A DNA stretch of 30,149 bases, taken from positions 1 to 30,149 of the forward strand of contig VSNO01000035.1 of NCBI GenBank assembly GCA_009774375.1, in the 5' to 3' direction. This document shows, in pieces, positions 13,543-22,341 of the stretch (positions are counted from its first letter, which is position 1; every line of letters starts with the position of its first letter). The DNA is from Lachnospiraceae bacterium. GTDB taxonomy: Bacteria > Bacillota > Clostridia > Lachnospirales > Lachnospiraceae. Position numbers and translations under genes: made by a program. Below the pieces are notes generated by a model that saw nothing but the letters and a program-made list of their open reading frames with translations, was not told where the DNA came from and made no database searches.

Positions 13543-16098
13543 ATGGATAATACAAGGAATCCTGCAGGTGAGGAGTGCGGGCAGAAAGGTGATATGCAAA
13601 GCGTCCAGAATCTCGAGACCGTCATCAATGAGGGGCTTCGCGTCGCCCTGCTGGAGGAGACACCAGACCAGTCGCTGGCGGTGCTGTTGGAGTGCCTGGG
13701 AAAAGCCCTGAAAGGGGATCGAACCTATATATTTGAGCAGAATGAGTCGGGGTGTGACGACAACACATACGAGTGGGTGGCAGACGGGGTCCGGCCCGAG
13801 AAGGAGAATCTTCAGAATGTTGCCCCGGAGGTGTGTGCGAGCTGGTATCGGAATTTCAGCATTGGCAGGCATATCGTCATTGAAGATCTGGAAGACATCC
13901 GGGAGACGGACCCGCTCCAGTATGAGAACCTGGAGCGGCAGGGTATCCATTCTCTTGTGGTGGTTCCTTTGTATAACGGCAAAAAGCTTATCGGTTTTTA
14001 TGGTGTGGACAACCCGCCTGTGAAGTCGCTGGAATATGCTTCGAATATGCTGCAGACCGCAGCATACTTTATCGTGTCCTCCCTGAAACGGCGCAACCTG
14101 GTCCGCGAGCTCCAGAAGCGCAGTTATAACGTTCTCCATGCCCTCAGTGTCGACTATCTGGGGATCTATCAGGTGAACCTTGACACAGGGGAGTGCGAGA
14201 CATACCGGGACAGCAGACGGATGGGGATCGACTGGGCAGTTCAGTTTGAGGACGGTTATCAGACAGCCATGGAACGGTATATTGCCCGGTATGTGGTCGC
14301 GCGTGACCAGGAGCGGCTCCGCTCCCTGACGAAGAAAGATTATGTGCTCGCCCAGCTCAGGGCAAAGAAGAAATTTTCTGTGCGTTATCAGGTGAGGGAC
14401 AGTTCCTTAGGACTGAAGCATATGGAGATCCATTTTTCTGCTATGGAAAGGACGCCACAGGAGAATTGTGCGATCTTTGCCCAGCGGGACATCAACGCTG
14501 TTGTGGAGCAGGAGGAGAAGTACAAGCTGGAGGCAAGGCAGAGCCTGGAGGACATTCTGGAAGGCGCAAGAACCGGGATCTGGACGATCGAGCTGGAAGA
14601 GGGATGCAAGCCAAGGATGTATGCGGACCGGACCATGCGGATCCTTCTTGGCGTGTCGGACGAGATCGGCCCGGAAGCGTGTTACCGCCACTGGTTTGAA
14701 AATATCGAGCCGGACTATGTGGAGATGGTTCAGGAGACGGTCGAGGAGATATTGAAGACCGGGCGCTCCGAGGTGATCTATCCGTGGAACCATCCGGAGC
14801 TTGGGAAGATCTATGTCCGCTGCGGCGGCGTGCCGGACAAGACATTCAAGAAACCGGGTGTCAGCCTGAACGGATACCATCAGGATATCACAGAGATCAT
14901 GGTGACAAGGAAGAAACAGGAGCAGGCGATCATGGAGCTGCTGGAGAAGGTGCGGAAAGCAAACGCGGCAAAGAGTGAATTTCTTTCCCATATGTCCCAC
15001 GATCTCCGCACGCCCATCAACGGGATTCTGGGAATGCTGTCCATCATGGAGAGGAGCCAGCATGACCAGGAGCAGCAGGGAGCCTGCCGGAAGAAGATCC
15101 GCGTATCTACCGAGCATCTGCTGTCTCTGGTGAACGATGTCCTCCAGGTCAGCAGGCTGGAAAGCGGAAGACCTGCGGAGGTGGAGGAGCCGTTTGAGCT
15201 TCGCGATGCGCTGGAGGACTGCATCACGATCCTGTCTCCGCGGGCGCAGGAGCGGGAGATCCAGCTGATGCTGGAGGTGGAGGACCTGCAGCACAACAGG
15301 CTGGTCGGCAACCCGCTGTATCTCAAGCAGATCCTGATGAATGTCATCGACAATGCCCTCAAGTACAACCGGCGTCATGGTTCTGTGGTCGTGAGGGCGA
15401 AGGAGACCGGGTTTCAGGGCAGGACCGCAGAGTACCGATTTGAGGTCGCCGATACCGGGATCGGCATCGGCGAGGAGTTTAAAAAGCACATTTTTGAATT
15501 GTTTACGCAGGAAGAACGGGGTGCGAGAACCCACTATAACGGTACGGGGCTTGGCATGTCCATCGTGAAGAAGCTGCTGGATCAGATGAAGGGAACCATA
15601 GAGATAGACAGTCAGATCGGCAGAGGGAGCGTGGTCCAGATCTTCCTGCCGATCCAGGTCGACGAGGCGTGGAGCGCGCAGCCTGCGGATGAAGAGCGGG
15701 ATTGGAAGCGCGATATCGCCGGGATGCATGTCCTTCTGGTGGAGGACAATGAGATCAATTGCGAGATCGTAGAATATATGCTTCAGGATGCGGATGCAAA
15801 GGTCGTGACTGCCAATGATGGAAAAGCAGCTGTCGACACGTTTGCGGCGTCAGCGCCGGGAACGTTTGACTGTGTGCTCATGGATCTGATGATGCCGGTC
15901 ATGAGCGGATATGAGGCGACCCGTGTGATCCGCAGCCTGGACCGGGAAGACGCAAAGACAGTGCCCATCATAGCGCTGTCAGCGAACACATTTGAGGAAG
16001 ACATCGCACTGGCAAAGGATGCAGGTATGAATGAGCATCTGGCGAAGCCGGTGGATATCAACAAGATGTTCAGGACCATGAGCCAGCTGAGGCGATGA
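13543..16098 (+). CDS. cytoplasmic hybrid sensor histidine kinase/response regulator (GAF-PAS-HisKA-HATPase-REC)
   Basis: An 851-residue hybrid kinase without a membrane segment, so it senses an internal signal. An N-terminal GAF-like region (about 25-185) is followed by one or two PAS-like regions (about 190-465). Next come HisKA with the phospho-accepting His486 in SHMSHDLRTP, and HATPase with NVIDNALKYN, DTGIGIG and GTGLGMSIVKK. A C-terminal receiver has the acidic pocket VEDNEIN, phospho-acceptor Asp781 in MDLMMPVMSG and the conserved KPVD lysine. All catalytic motifs look intact. GGAGG at 13530-13534 is 8 bases from ATG 13543, while the earlier ATG (13528) overlaps the RBS and is rejected. 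No Hpt domain or DNA-binding output is encoded beside it. Confidence 0.9.
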   Translation: MDNTRNPAGEECGQKGDMQSVQNLETVINEGLRVALLEETPDQSLAVLLECLGKALKGDRTYIFEQNESGCDDNTYEWVADGVRPEKENLQNVAPEVCASWYRNFSIGRHIVIEDLEDIRETDPLQYENLERQGIHSLVVVPLYNGKKLIGFYGVDNPPVKSLEYASNMLQTAAYFIVSSLKRRNLVRELQKRSYNVLHALSVDYLGIYQVNLDTGECETYRDSRRMGIDWAVQFEDGYQTAMERYIARYVVARDQERLRSLTKKDYVLAQLRAKKKFSVRYQVRDSSLGLKHMEIHFSAMERTPQENCAIFAQRDINAVVEQEEKYKLEARQSLEDILEGARTGIWTIELEEGCKPRMYADRTMRILLGVSDEIGPEACYRHWFENIEPDYVEMVQETVEEILKTGRSEVIYPWNHPELGKIYVRCGGVPDKTFKKPGVSLNGYHQDITEIMVTRKKQEQAIMELLEKVRKANAAKSEFLSHMSHDLRTPINGILGMLSIMERSQHDQEQQGACRKKIRVSTEHLLSLVNDVLQVSRLESGRPAEVEEPFELRDALEDCITILSPRAQEREIQLMLEVEDLQHNRLVGNPLYLKQILMNVIDNALKYNRRHGSVVVRAKETGFQGRTAEYRFEVADTGIGIGEEFKKHIFELFTQEERGARTHYNGTGLGMSIVKKLLDQMKGTIEIDSQIGRGSVVQIFLPIQVDEAWSAQPADEERDWKRDIAGMHVLLVEDNEINCEIVEYMLQDADAKVVTANDGKAAVDTFAASAPGTFDCVLMDLMMPVMSGYEATRVIRSLDREDAKTVPIIALSANTFEEDIALAKDAGMNEHLAKPVDINKMFRTMSQLRR

Positions 16099-16165
16099 CA
16101 GGAGTGCAGTCTTTTCCTTTTTGATTTGTACCCGGAACTTAACCGAAGAGTGGAGATAGAAAAGT

Positions 16166-18766
16166 ATGAAAAACATGGCTTTGCCGCGTTCGTTAAAAAT
16201 CAGCATAGCAGTGATCATCTGCCTGATTATTTTTGTGTTTTCATTTTTGGGAATGTCCATAAACAACATGAGTGAGAACACGATTGAGAATATAGGGACT
16301 ACATACATGGCAGGGATGAATGAGCAGGTATCCCTGCATTTTGAGACGATCATCGACCTGCGCCTGACCATGGCGGAATCCATAGCGCACATTGCAGCGG
16401 ATGAAGGAGATCTCAGTTACGGATCGAGGGAAGAGATAGAGTACGGTGCGAGGGCGCGGCATTTTTTATGTGCAGCCCTGTATTCGTCCGATGGCGGGAT
16501 CGAGATGATCTATGGTGATCCGGTGGAGCTGAATCACCCGGAACAGTTTATGGACAGTATGATAAACGGGGAACGCAAGGCGGCGTCCGCAGTCAACAGC
16601 AGCGGGGATGACGTGATCCTGTTCGGCGTCCCCTGTGAATATCCCATGTCTGATGGAAACACCAGTCTTGCCATCGTTGTAGGTCTTTCCTCCATGTATA
16701 TGAGCGAAGTGCTTTTTCTCGATTCGGACAGCTCGCTGGTGGAGTCCTATGTCATACGCGAGGACGGCAGCTATGTTGTCTGGAATCAGGGCAGTAAGGA
16801 TGAAAATGATACAGATCCATTTTACAGTATCTTTGACAGCCAGAATGAGGATGCGGGGTACTATGTCGGGCAGCTGAAAGCGGCCATGAATGCAGACGAG
16901 GACTACTCGGTCATTCTGAAATGCGGTCATTCGCGCCGTCATCTGTATTGTACCGATCTCCCATACTGCGAATGGTATCTGGTGACAGTCCTTCCTTTTG
17001 ATGTGCTCGATGACGCGATCTCGGGTATGGGCGACCGCTGGCTCACCATGGTTTATGCGGCCTCTCTTGCTGTGATCGCCATGCTGTGCTATGTATTTCT
17101 CCAATATTTTAAAGTGTTCAAGGACCAGGTGTCCGAATTGAAACGCATCAATGTGGAGATGGATGCGGCGAGGAAGGCTGCGGAAATGGCACAGAAAGAG
17201 GCTGAACACGCCAATGCGGCAAAACAGGAATTCCTGTCGAGCATGAGCCATGACATACGCACGCCAATGAACGCGATCATCGGTATGACATCCCTGGCAC
17301 TGTCCAATACACACAATCACGATCAGGTCCAGGAATACCTTCACAAGATCGAACTGTCCAGCAAACACCTGCTGGGGCTGATCAATGACGTGCTGGATAT
17401 ATCAAAGATCGAGAGCGGGAAAATGACGCTGAACATCGAGGCAGTGTCGCTGAGGGAGGTCATGGACAGTATCGTCAACATCATGCTGCCGCAGGTCCGG
17501 GCAAAAGATCAGGAGTTTGATGCAGCTGCTTATGAGATCCTTGCGGAGGATGTGTGCTGTGACAGTGTACGTCTGAACCAGGTGCTGATCAATCTGCTGG
17601 GGAATGCTGTCAAGTTTACGCCGGACCGGGGGAAGGTCCAGGTAAACGTATGCCAGGAGGACCTGCCCGGGAATCCCTCCTGCGTCCGCACGCATTTCAT
17701 AGTGCGCGATACGGGGATCGGCATGTCAAAGGAGTATCAGAAACAGATATTTGACTCCTTCAGCAGGGAGAATAACACCCGCGTGCAGAAGACGGAGGGC
17801 TCCGGGCTGGGAATGGCGATCACCAAGTACATCGTAGACGCGATGGGCGGTGCCATATCCGTTCAGAGCGAGCAGGGCAGGGGCAGCGAGTTCCATGTTG
17901 TGCTCGACCTTGCAAAGGCAAAAGAACAGGAAACAGAGCCGGTGTTTCCATCCTGGAACATGTTGGTGGTCGATGCGGATGAGCGGTTATGTACAAGCGT
18001 GGTCCGCTCCCTGGCGCAGATCGGTATCCGCGCGGAGTGGTGTCAGAGTGCAGGGCGCGCAGTGGAAATGATCACTGAAATCCATCGCCGGCAGGACAGC
18101 TATCAGATCATTTTATTAGGCTGGGAGCCGCAGGGGGCGGATGGGCTGGAGGCGGTCCGGGAGATCCGCAGGAACTGTGGGGAAGACAGTCCTGCCCTGC
18201 TGCTTGCGGCGTGTGACTGGAGCGAAGTGGAGCAGGAGGCGAGAGCGGCGGGGATCTCCGGGTTTATTTCCAAGCCGCTGTTTCAGTCCTCTCTGTCCGA
18301 CGCACTGAGAGCGCTTGCGGGCAACGGCGGTGAGAAGGCTGCCGATGTCGTCAGAACGGTCGACCTGGATCTCAGGGGGAAGCATGTTCTGCTGGCGGAG
18401 GACAATGATCTCAACTGGGAGGTTGCCAGGGAGCTGCTCTCCGACCTTGAGCTTGTACTGGACAGGGTCGAGAATGGAAAGATCTGCGCCGCGAAGTTTG
18501 AGCAGTCGCCTGTGGGATATTACGATGCGATCCTCATGGATGTGCGGATGCCCGTGATGGATGGATATGAGGCTACCAGGATCATCCGCGGACTGGAGCG
18601 TGAGGACGCGGATATCCCGATCATTGCCATGACTGCGGACGCTTTCTCGGAAGATATCCAGAAGTGTCTCGAGTGCGGCATGAACGACCACCTGGCAAAG
18701 CCCATCGATGTGCAGGCGGTAACCGATAAATTAGAAAAGTATCTGAAAACACTCCGGGATGCATAA
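16166..18766 (+). CDS. membrane hybrid sensor histidine kinase with two receivers, the first degenerate
   Basis: An 866-residue kinase. Membrane helices at about 12-34 and 292-314 flank an extracellular sensor region, probably a Cache-type fold. HisKA follows with His362 in SMSHDIRTP, then HATPase with NLLGNAVKF, DTGIGMS and GSGLGMAI. Receiver 1 (about 595-715) lacks its phospho-acceptor: the expected Asp is Gly652 in IILLGWEP, and the acidic pocket reads VVDAD. Its KP lysine remains. Receiver 2 (about 733-860) is intact, with AEDNDLN, Asp792 in MDVRMPVMDG and KPID. GGAG 10 bases before ATG 16166 supports the start. The gene lies 67 bases after the other hybrid kinase, with no terminator seen between them, so co-transcription is likely. 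It ends inside a perfect terminator. Confidence 0.9.
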   Translation: MKNMALPRSLKISIAVIICLIIFVFSFLGMSINNMSENTIENIGTTYMAGMNEQVSLHFETIIDLRLTMAESIAHIAADEGDLSYGSREEIEYGARARHFLCAALYSSDGGIEMIYGDPVELNHPEQFMDSMINGERKAASAVNSSGDDVILFGVPCEYPMSDGNTSLAIVVGLSSMYMSEVLFLDSDSSLVESYVIREDGSYVVWNQGSKDENDTDPFYSIFDSQNEDAGYYVGQLKAAMNADEDYSVILKCGHSRRHLYCTDLPYCEWYLVTVLPFDVLDDAISGMGDRWLTMVYAASLAVIAMLCYVFLQYFKVFKDQVSELKRINVEMDAARKAAEMAQKEAEHANAAKQEFLSSMSHDIRTPMNAIIGMTSLALSNTHNHDQVQEYLHKIELSSKHLLGLINDVLDISKIESGKMTLNIEAVSLREVMDSIVNIMLPQVRAKDQEFDAAAYEILAEDVCCDSVRLNQVLINLLGNAVKFTPDRGKVQVNVCQEDLPGNPSCVRTHFIVRDTGIGMSKEYQKQIFDSFSRENNTRVQKTEGSGLGMAITKYIVDAMGGAISVQSEQGRGSEFHVVLDLAKAKEQETEPVFPSWNMLVVDADERLCTSVVRSLAQIGIRAEWCQSAGRAVEMITEIHRRQDSYQIILLGWEPQGADGLEAVREIRRNCGEDSPALLLAACDWSEVEQEARAAGISGFISKPLFQSSLSDALRALAGNGGEKAADVVRTVDLDLRGKHVLLAEDNDLNWEVARELLSDLELVLDRVENGKICAAKFEQSPVGYYDAILMDVRMPVMDGYEATRIIRGLEREDADIPIIAMTADAFSEDIQKCLECGMNDHLAKPIDVQAVTDKLEKYLKTLRDA

Positions 18767-18783
18767 TCCCGGAGTGTTTTATC
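18746..18783 (+). terminator. terminator containing the stop codon of the second hybrid kinase
   Basis: A perfect 15-bp stem (18746-18760 with 18766-18780; core ACTCCGGGAT / ATCCCGGAGT) with loop GCATA. The stem begins with AAAA and ends with TTTT, so it can work in both directions. The stop codon TAA (18764-18766) is in the loop and first stem base, so the last codons of the gene form the stem. Confidence 0.9.
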
Positions 18784-19170
18784 GTGCAGATCCCGGTTAC
18801 ACAGGATCACAGTGATGACATTTAACGCCAGCGAGGCAAATAAGAACTGTAATTGTAAAAGCAGCAGGTCAGAGGAGATCGCGTCGGATACGGTAACGCC
18901 GTGCTGCTCCAGCATGTAGGATTTCCGCTGGGAAAATAGACCTCTGCAAAGACTGCGTCATTAATCTGCACAATGTACGGCATTGGCATCTGGCAACTTT
19001 AAGTTGCGCGCGCCTGGAAAATCGAACCTTAAAATTGGTTGAAAAAGGCGCTCCGACTGCGTATGATTGTCATATAGCGATAAGGCGCCGGATCGATGTA
19101 AGCTGATTATAAAGCTGTATGTAAAATTGCATATAATGAAGAGATCATACGAAAAGGAGAAATATATTAT
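18784..19170. other. intergenic region with a promoter and a possible membrane-protein relic
   Basis: No confident gene. On the minus strand, from an ATG at 18915, a frame reads MLEQHGVTVSDAISSDLLLL and continues into a hydrophobic helix before running into the antisense of the kinase gene. It has no RBS and looks like a fragment. On the plus strand the region carries the promoter of the XRE gene. Confidence 0.5.
19039..19067 (+). promoter_or_regulatory. promoter of the XRE regulator gene
   Basis: TTGAAA (19039-19044) and TATGAT (19062-19067) are separated by exactly 17 bases, about 100 bases before the start codon. A second TATAAT (19132-19137) lies closer to the gene but has no -35 partner at the right distance. 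Confidence 0.55.
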
Positions 19171-19869
19171 ATGAGTTTAGGACAGAACTTGCAGTGCCTG
19201 CGGAAAATGAGGAACAAGATGACGCAGGAGACGCTTGCGGAACAATTGAATGTCAGCCGGCAGACAGTGTCGAAGTGGGAGCTGGATCTGGTCTGCCCAG
19301 AGATGGACAAGGTGATCGAACTGTGCGACCTGTTTTCCTGCACCATGGACGAACTGGTGCGGGGAGACTTCAACCTGAGTGACGAGGCATACTCGGATAT
19401 CCGCACAGAGACGGTAAAGGCGTTTGACTGTGTGCGGTATGCCGTGTTCAGCAGGGAGCCTGAGACAGATGCCATCGGGCATGTGAGGAGCTGGGCGGAA
19501 GAATTGAAGATACCATATGCGGAAAAGATCATCGGCTGGGACTTCCCGTTTCTGTCGCAGGAGCAGGTCAATGTGTTTCATATGCACGGTTATGAGGCGG
19601 CGCTGATCGTGGACAGCGACGAGGCGGCGAAGATCGGTGAGAAGCCGGAGGTATTCCACCAGGAAGACCAGGACTATATCGTGATCACGATCAGGGATCC
19701 GATGACCGCACCGTTCCGCACCATTCCGAACGCGTACAAGGCGCTGATGATGCACATGAAGATCAACGGGATCCAGCACAAACAGGACGATCAGATCATC
19801 GAATGTTTTGAGAAGGAGTATGAAAAAGACGGCGTCTGGTATATGGATGTCTATATAGCGGTCGGGTAG
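19171..19869 (+). CDS. XRE-family transcriptional regulator with GyrI-like C-terminal domain
   Basis: A 232-residue protein. Residues about 3-60 form a Cro/CI-type helix-turn-helix (MTQETLAEQLNVSRQTVSKWE, then PEMDKVIELCDLF), a common type in Clostridia. The remainder (about 80-232) resembles the GyrI-like/AraC effector-binding fold: short strands such as HGYEAALIV and DYIVITIRDP, ending in WYMDVYIAVG. It is likely a small-molecule-responsive regulator. AAAGGAGA upstream supports ATG 19171. It is a single-gene unit between two terminators, beside the convergent ABC exporter genes, but nothing shows that it regulates them. Confidence 0.85.
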   Translation: MSLGQNLQCLRKMRNKMTQETLAEQLNVSRQTVSKWELDLVCPEMDKVIELCDLFSCTMDELVRGDFNLSDEAYSDIRTETVKAFDCVRYAVFSREPETDAIGHVRSWAEELKIPYAEKIIGWDFPFLSQEQVNVFHMHGYEAALIVDSDEAAKIGEKPEVFHQEDQDYIVITIRDPMTAPFRTIPNAYKALMMHMKINGIQHKQDDQIIECFEKEYEKDGVWYMDVYIAVG

Positions 19870-19880
19870 CGGAGAGGCAG

Positions 19881-19925
19881 ACAGCCCTGGTAATTTCTGT
19901 AACCAGGGCTGTTTGTACGTTTTTG
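19881..19925 (+). terminator. terminator after the XRE gene, shared with the convergent permease gene
   Basis: Arms ACAGCCCTGGT (19881-19891) and ACCAGGGCTGT (19902-19912) are perfectly complementary around a 10-base loop. TTGTACGTTTTT follows. It lies between the stops of two convergent genes. Confidence 0.88.
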
Positions 19926-19965
19926 GGCAATTTAGCTGTCTTATCAGATATGTTTTATTTTTTCC

Positions 19966-22341
19966 TCACAGTGCATTGATCGTATCGACGATCGACATTG
20001 ATCGTATCTTCCGGATCGGGTCGCGCACGGACAGGAGCACAGAGAGCGCGGCGATCCCCAGAATGATGGCCAGCTCTGAGAGCGGCAGGCTCCAGGGTTC
20101 GCCCCAGCGGCTGCTCACCAGGATCTCAAACAGTTTTTTGTTGAGCAGCAGTCCTGCCGTCACGCCGCAGATGGCGCCTGTCACCGCGAAGGTCAGGGTC
20201 TCTGCGACGATCATTTTCTGAAGCTGCCTGCCGCTGAGTCCGATGGCGCGCAGACCGCCGTACTGTTTAATCCTCGATTCCACGCTCATGGCGACACAGT
20301 TGATGATATTGCAGACCGTGACCATGGCGATCAGAAACAGGAACCCGTATAGAAACAGTTTAAAGGAGTAATTGGCGCCCAGCGTACTCTGATTGTTCAT
20401 GCGCAGGTCGGAAAATGTATATGCAGTTCCGGCAAGCGCGCGGATCGCGTCCACATCGGTATCGCCCGCTGTTCCTGCCAGCTGGATATCGATGATCGTG
20501 TAATCTTCTTTCCCTGTAAACTGCCGGAACGTGTCCTCCGAGCAGATGATGATATCGCCGTCCGGCGTGTTAAACGGACACTCGGATATCATGCCGGTGA
20601 TCTTTATGTCCGCAGGTTTCCCGTCGATCGTGAGCGTCACCGTGTCGCCTGTCCTCACATCAGTCTGATTGTTATACTGCGGGGAGGACACGATCAGTCC
20701 GGTGCCTGTCTGGCTCTGTACGTCCTCCAGCGAACCGTCCAGCAGATATCGTTTTGCCCATCGGAATTGCTGTTCGTCATAAGAGATCAGCATCGCGGTG
20801 TGATCCCTGCCGTCTGTCGTGGCGGGCAGGTCATATGCAAACATTCTTCCATAGACTCTTCGGACGGCGGGATTTTCATTCAGCGCCGAAAGCAGCGTGC
20901 GGTCAACCGTGCAGGTGTTGTCCTGACTGATGATAGAAATATCCGGCGACCATGGCTGGAGTACCTTGATGGCATGTCTCATAAAATCGATGGTCGTGGA
21001 GAAGGACAAAAATAAAATGATACTCAGTGCAAAGGAGCCCACCACCAGCAGAAAATTCCTGCGGCTTGCCATGGCATGATGGATCCCGAGCGCTGTGTCG
21101 ACCTTGCACACAGAAGTGTCAGCGGCCCTGCGCACAGGTGCCAGATCATTTGCACTGCCTGTCACAGCGGCAAGCGGGGACGCCTTGGAGGCGCGCTTTG
21201 CTGGCGCGCGCGATGCCATCAGCACCGTCAGGATCCCGATGACAGCGCCGGCGGCAATGCTTGGCAGACTGACTGCAAAGGCAGGCATAGTGGAAAAGTA
21301 CATCGGACTCAGACAGCGCAGGACTGCGCACAATACCCAGATCACGGCCATGCTGGAGAGCAGGCTGGCAGGAATGGCAAGGGTGCAGAGACTCAGCGCT
21401 TCCCGGTGCACCAGCCGTGTGATCTGCCTCGGCGTCGCGCCGATACAGCGCAGCATGCCGAAGAATTCCGTCCGTCCTGCGATATTGCTGTTCAGGCTGC
21501 TCGCGATCATCAGAATTCCCGCCAGCAGGACCAGTATGGACAATACGGCGGCAGCAGCGTAGATCATGAGCATGAAAGGATTGCCCTCACCGCTCTGTCC
21601 GAGCAGCCCGAGCAGCATTGCCTGTTCCCCAACCTGCGCGTCGGACAGTTGGAACTGCGCCTTGATATCATTGATGGTGCTGCGGATACGGTGATGATCA
21701 CGGAACTGGACGAGAAAACAACTGTCGTAGTCGTCTGGTTCCCCGTCCGTCACACCCGGAAAAAAATCGCGGAAAGCGGCAGTGTTCATAAACACGGCGT
21801 AAATGTCTTTATTCAGGACTATGGGCGGATTTTCGGAAAAACCGCATATGGTATAAACAGATTCCGTTCCCGCCGCGTCACGGATCGCGATCGGACTTCC
21901 GATATCGAGTCCGAGCTCTTTTTTCACATTTGCGCTCACAAGCACCTCATGCGCTGTGCTGGGAAAAGCGCCTTCCGAGAGGGCGCCGGCATAGATCTCC
22001 GTCAGAAGAGGCGCCTCCCCGCCGCAGATCACGACGTCCTTGCCACCGACCGTGTATCCCAGATCCAGACGATAATTCAACGTTCCATAGCAGACGACCG
22101 TTTGGACTTCCGGGCGCGCGGCGATCAGCTCTGCCGTCTTGTCGCTGATCCTGCTCAGCGCTATATGCCAGTTGCCGTCCTCCTGCCTTGTCTTGATCAG
22201 CTGGCTTCGGATATACATGTCCGCCATGCCAAAGATCGCAGCCACGAGAAAGACGGACAGAAAGATGCAGAAGATGGACATGCGGTTCTGCTTCCGGTGT
22301 GCCCTGGTGTAGAGCGGTACGAGATCAAGATAATTTTTCAT
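19966..22341 (-). CDS. FtsX-type ABC transporter permease with two permease modules
   Basis: A 791-residue membrane protein. One membrane helix near the N-terminus (about 23-43) is followed by an extracellular domain and a group of three helices (LSILVLLAGILMIASSLNS, then the CTLAIPASLLSSMAVIWVL and AAGAVIGILTVL regions). The pattern then repeats: a helix (NFLLVVGSFALSIILFLSF), an extracellular domain and three C-terminal helices. This is the duplicated FtsX/MacB layout of exporters for peptides, antibiotics or lipoproteins. The LRCIGATPRQI and LRAIGLSGRQL segments are the coupling motifs typical of FtsX proteins. The ATG at 22353 abuts AAAGGAG with no spacing, so the ATG at 22341 is preferred. 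It overlaps the ATPase gene by 17 bases, indicating coupled translation. Confidence 0.88.
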   Translation of the reverse strand: MKNYLDLVPLYTRAHRKQNRMSIFCIFLSVFLVAAIFGMADMYIRSQLIKTRQEDGNWHIALSRISDKTAELIAARPEVQTVVCYGTLNYRLDLGYTVGGKDVVICGGEAPLLTEIYAGALSEGAFPSTAHEVLVSANVKKELGLDIGSPIAIRDAAGTESVYTICGFSENPPIVLNKDIYAVFMNTAAFRDFFPGVTDGEPDDYDSCFLVQFRDHHRIRSTINDIKAQFQLSDAQVGEQAMLLGLLGQSGEGNPFMLMIYAAAAVLSILVLLAGILMIASSLNSNIAGRTEFFGMLRCIGATPRQITRLVHREALSLCTLAIPASLLSSMAVIWVLCAVLRCLSPMYFSTMPAFAVSLPSIAAGAVIGILTVLMASRAPAKRASKASPLAAVTGSANDLAPVRRAADTSVCKVDTALGIHHAMASRRNFLLVVGSFALSIILFLSFSTTIDFMRHAIKVLQPWSPDISIISQDNTCTVDRTLLSALNENPAVRRVYGRMFAYDLPATTDGRDHTAMLISYDEQQFRWAKRYLLDGSLEDVQSQTGTGLIVSSPQYNNQTDVRTGDTVTLTIDGKPADIKITGMISECPFNTPDGDIIICSEDTFRQFTGKEDYTIIDIQLAGTAGDTDVDAIRALAGTAYTFSDLRMNNQSTLGANYSFKLFLYGFLFLIAMVTVCNIINCVAMSVESRIKQYGGLRAIGLSGRQLQKMIVAETLTFAVTGAICGVTAGLLLNKKLFEILVSSRWGEPWSLPLSELAIILGIAALSVLLSVRDPIRKIRSMSIVDTINAL

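Noticed and set aside
13231..14139. 302-codon minus-strand frame across the long palindrome and the hybrid kinase start
   Set aside because: Antisense to the kinase and GH88 ends and crosses a promoter and a hairpin; no family motif. The similarity to the plus-strand peptide is caused by the palindrome.
14407..15729. 440-codon open frame antisense to the first hybrid kinase
   Set aside because: Shadow of the kinase coding sequence; no RBS or recognisable domain.
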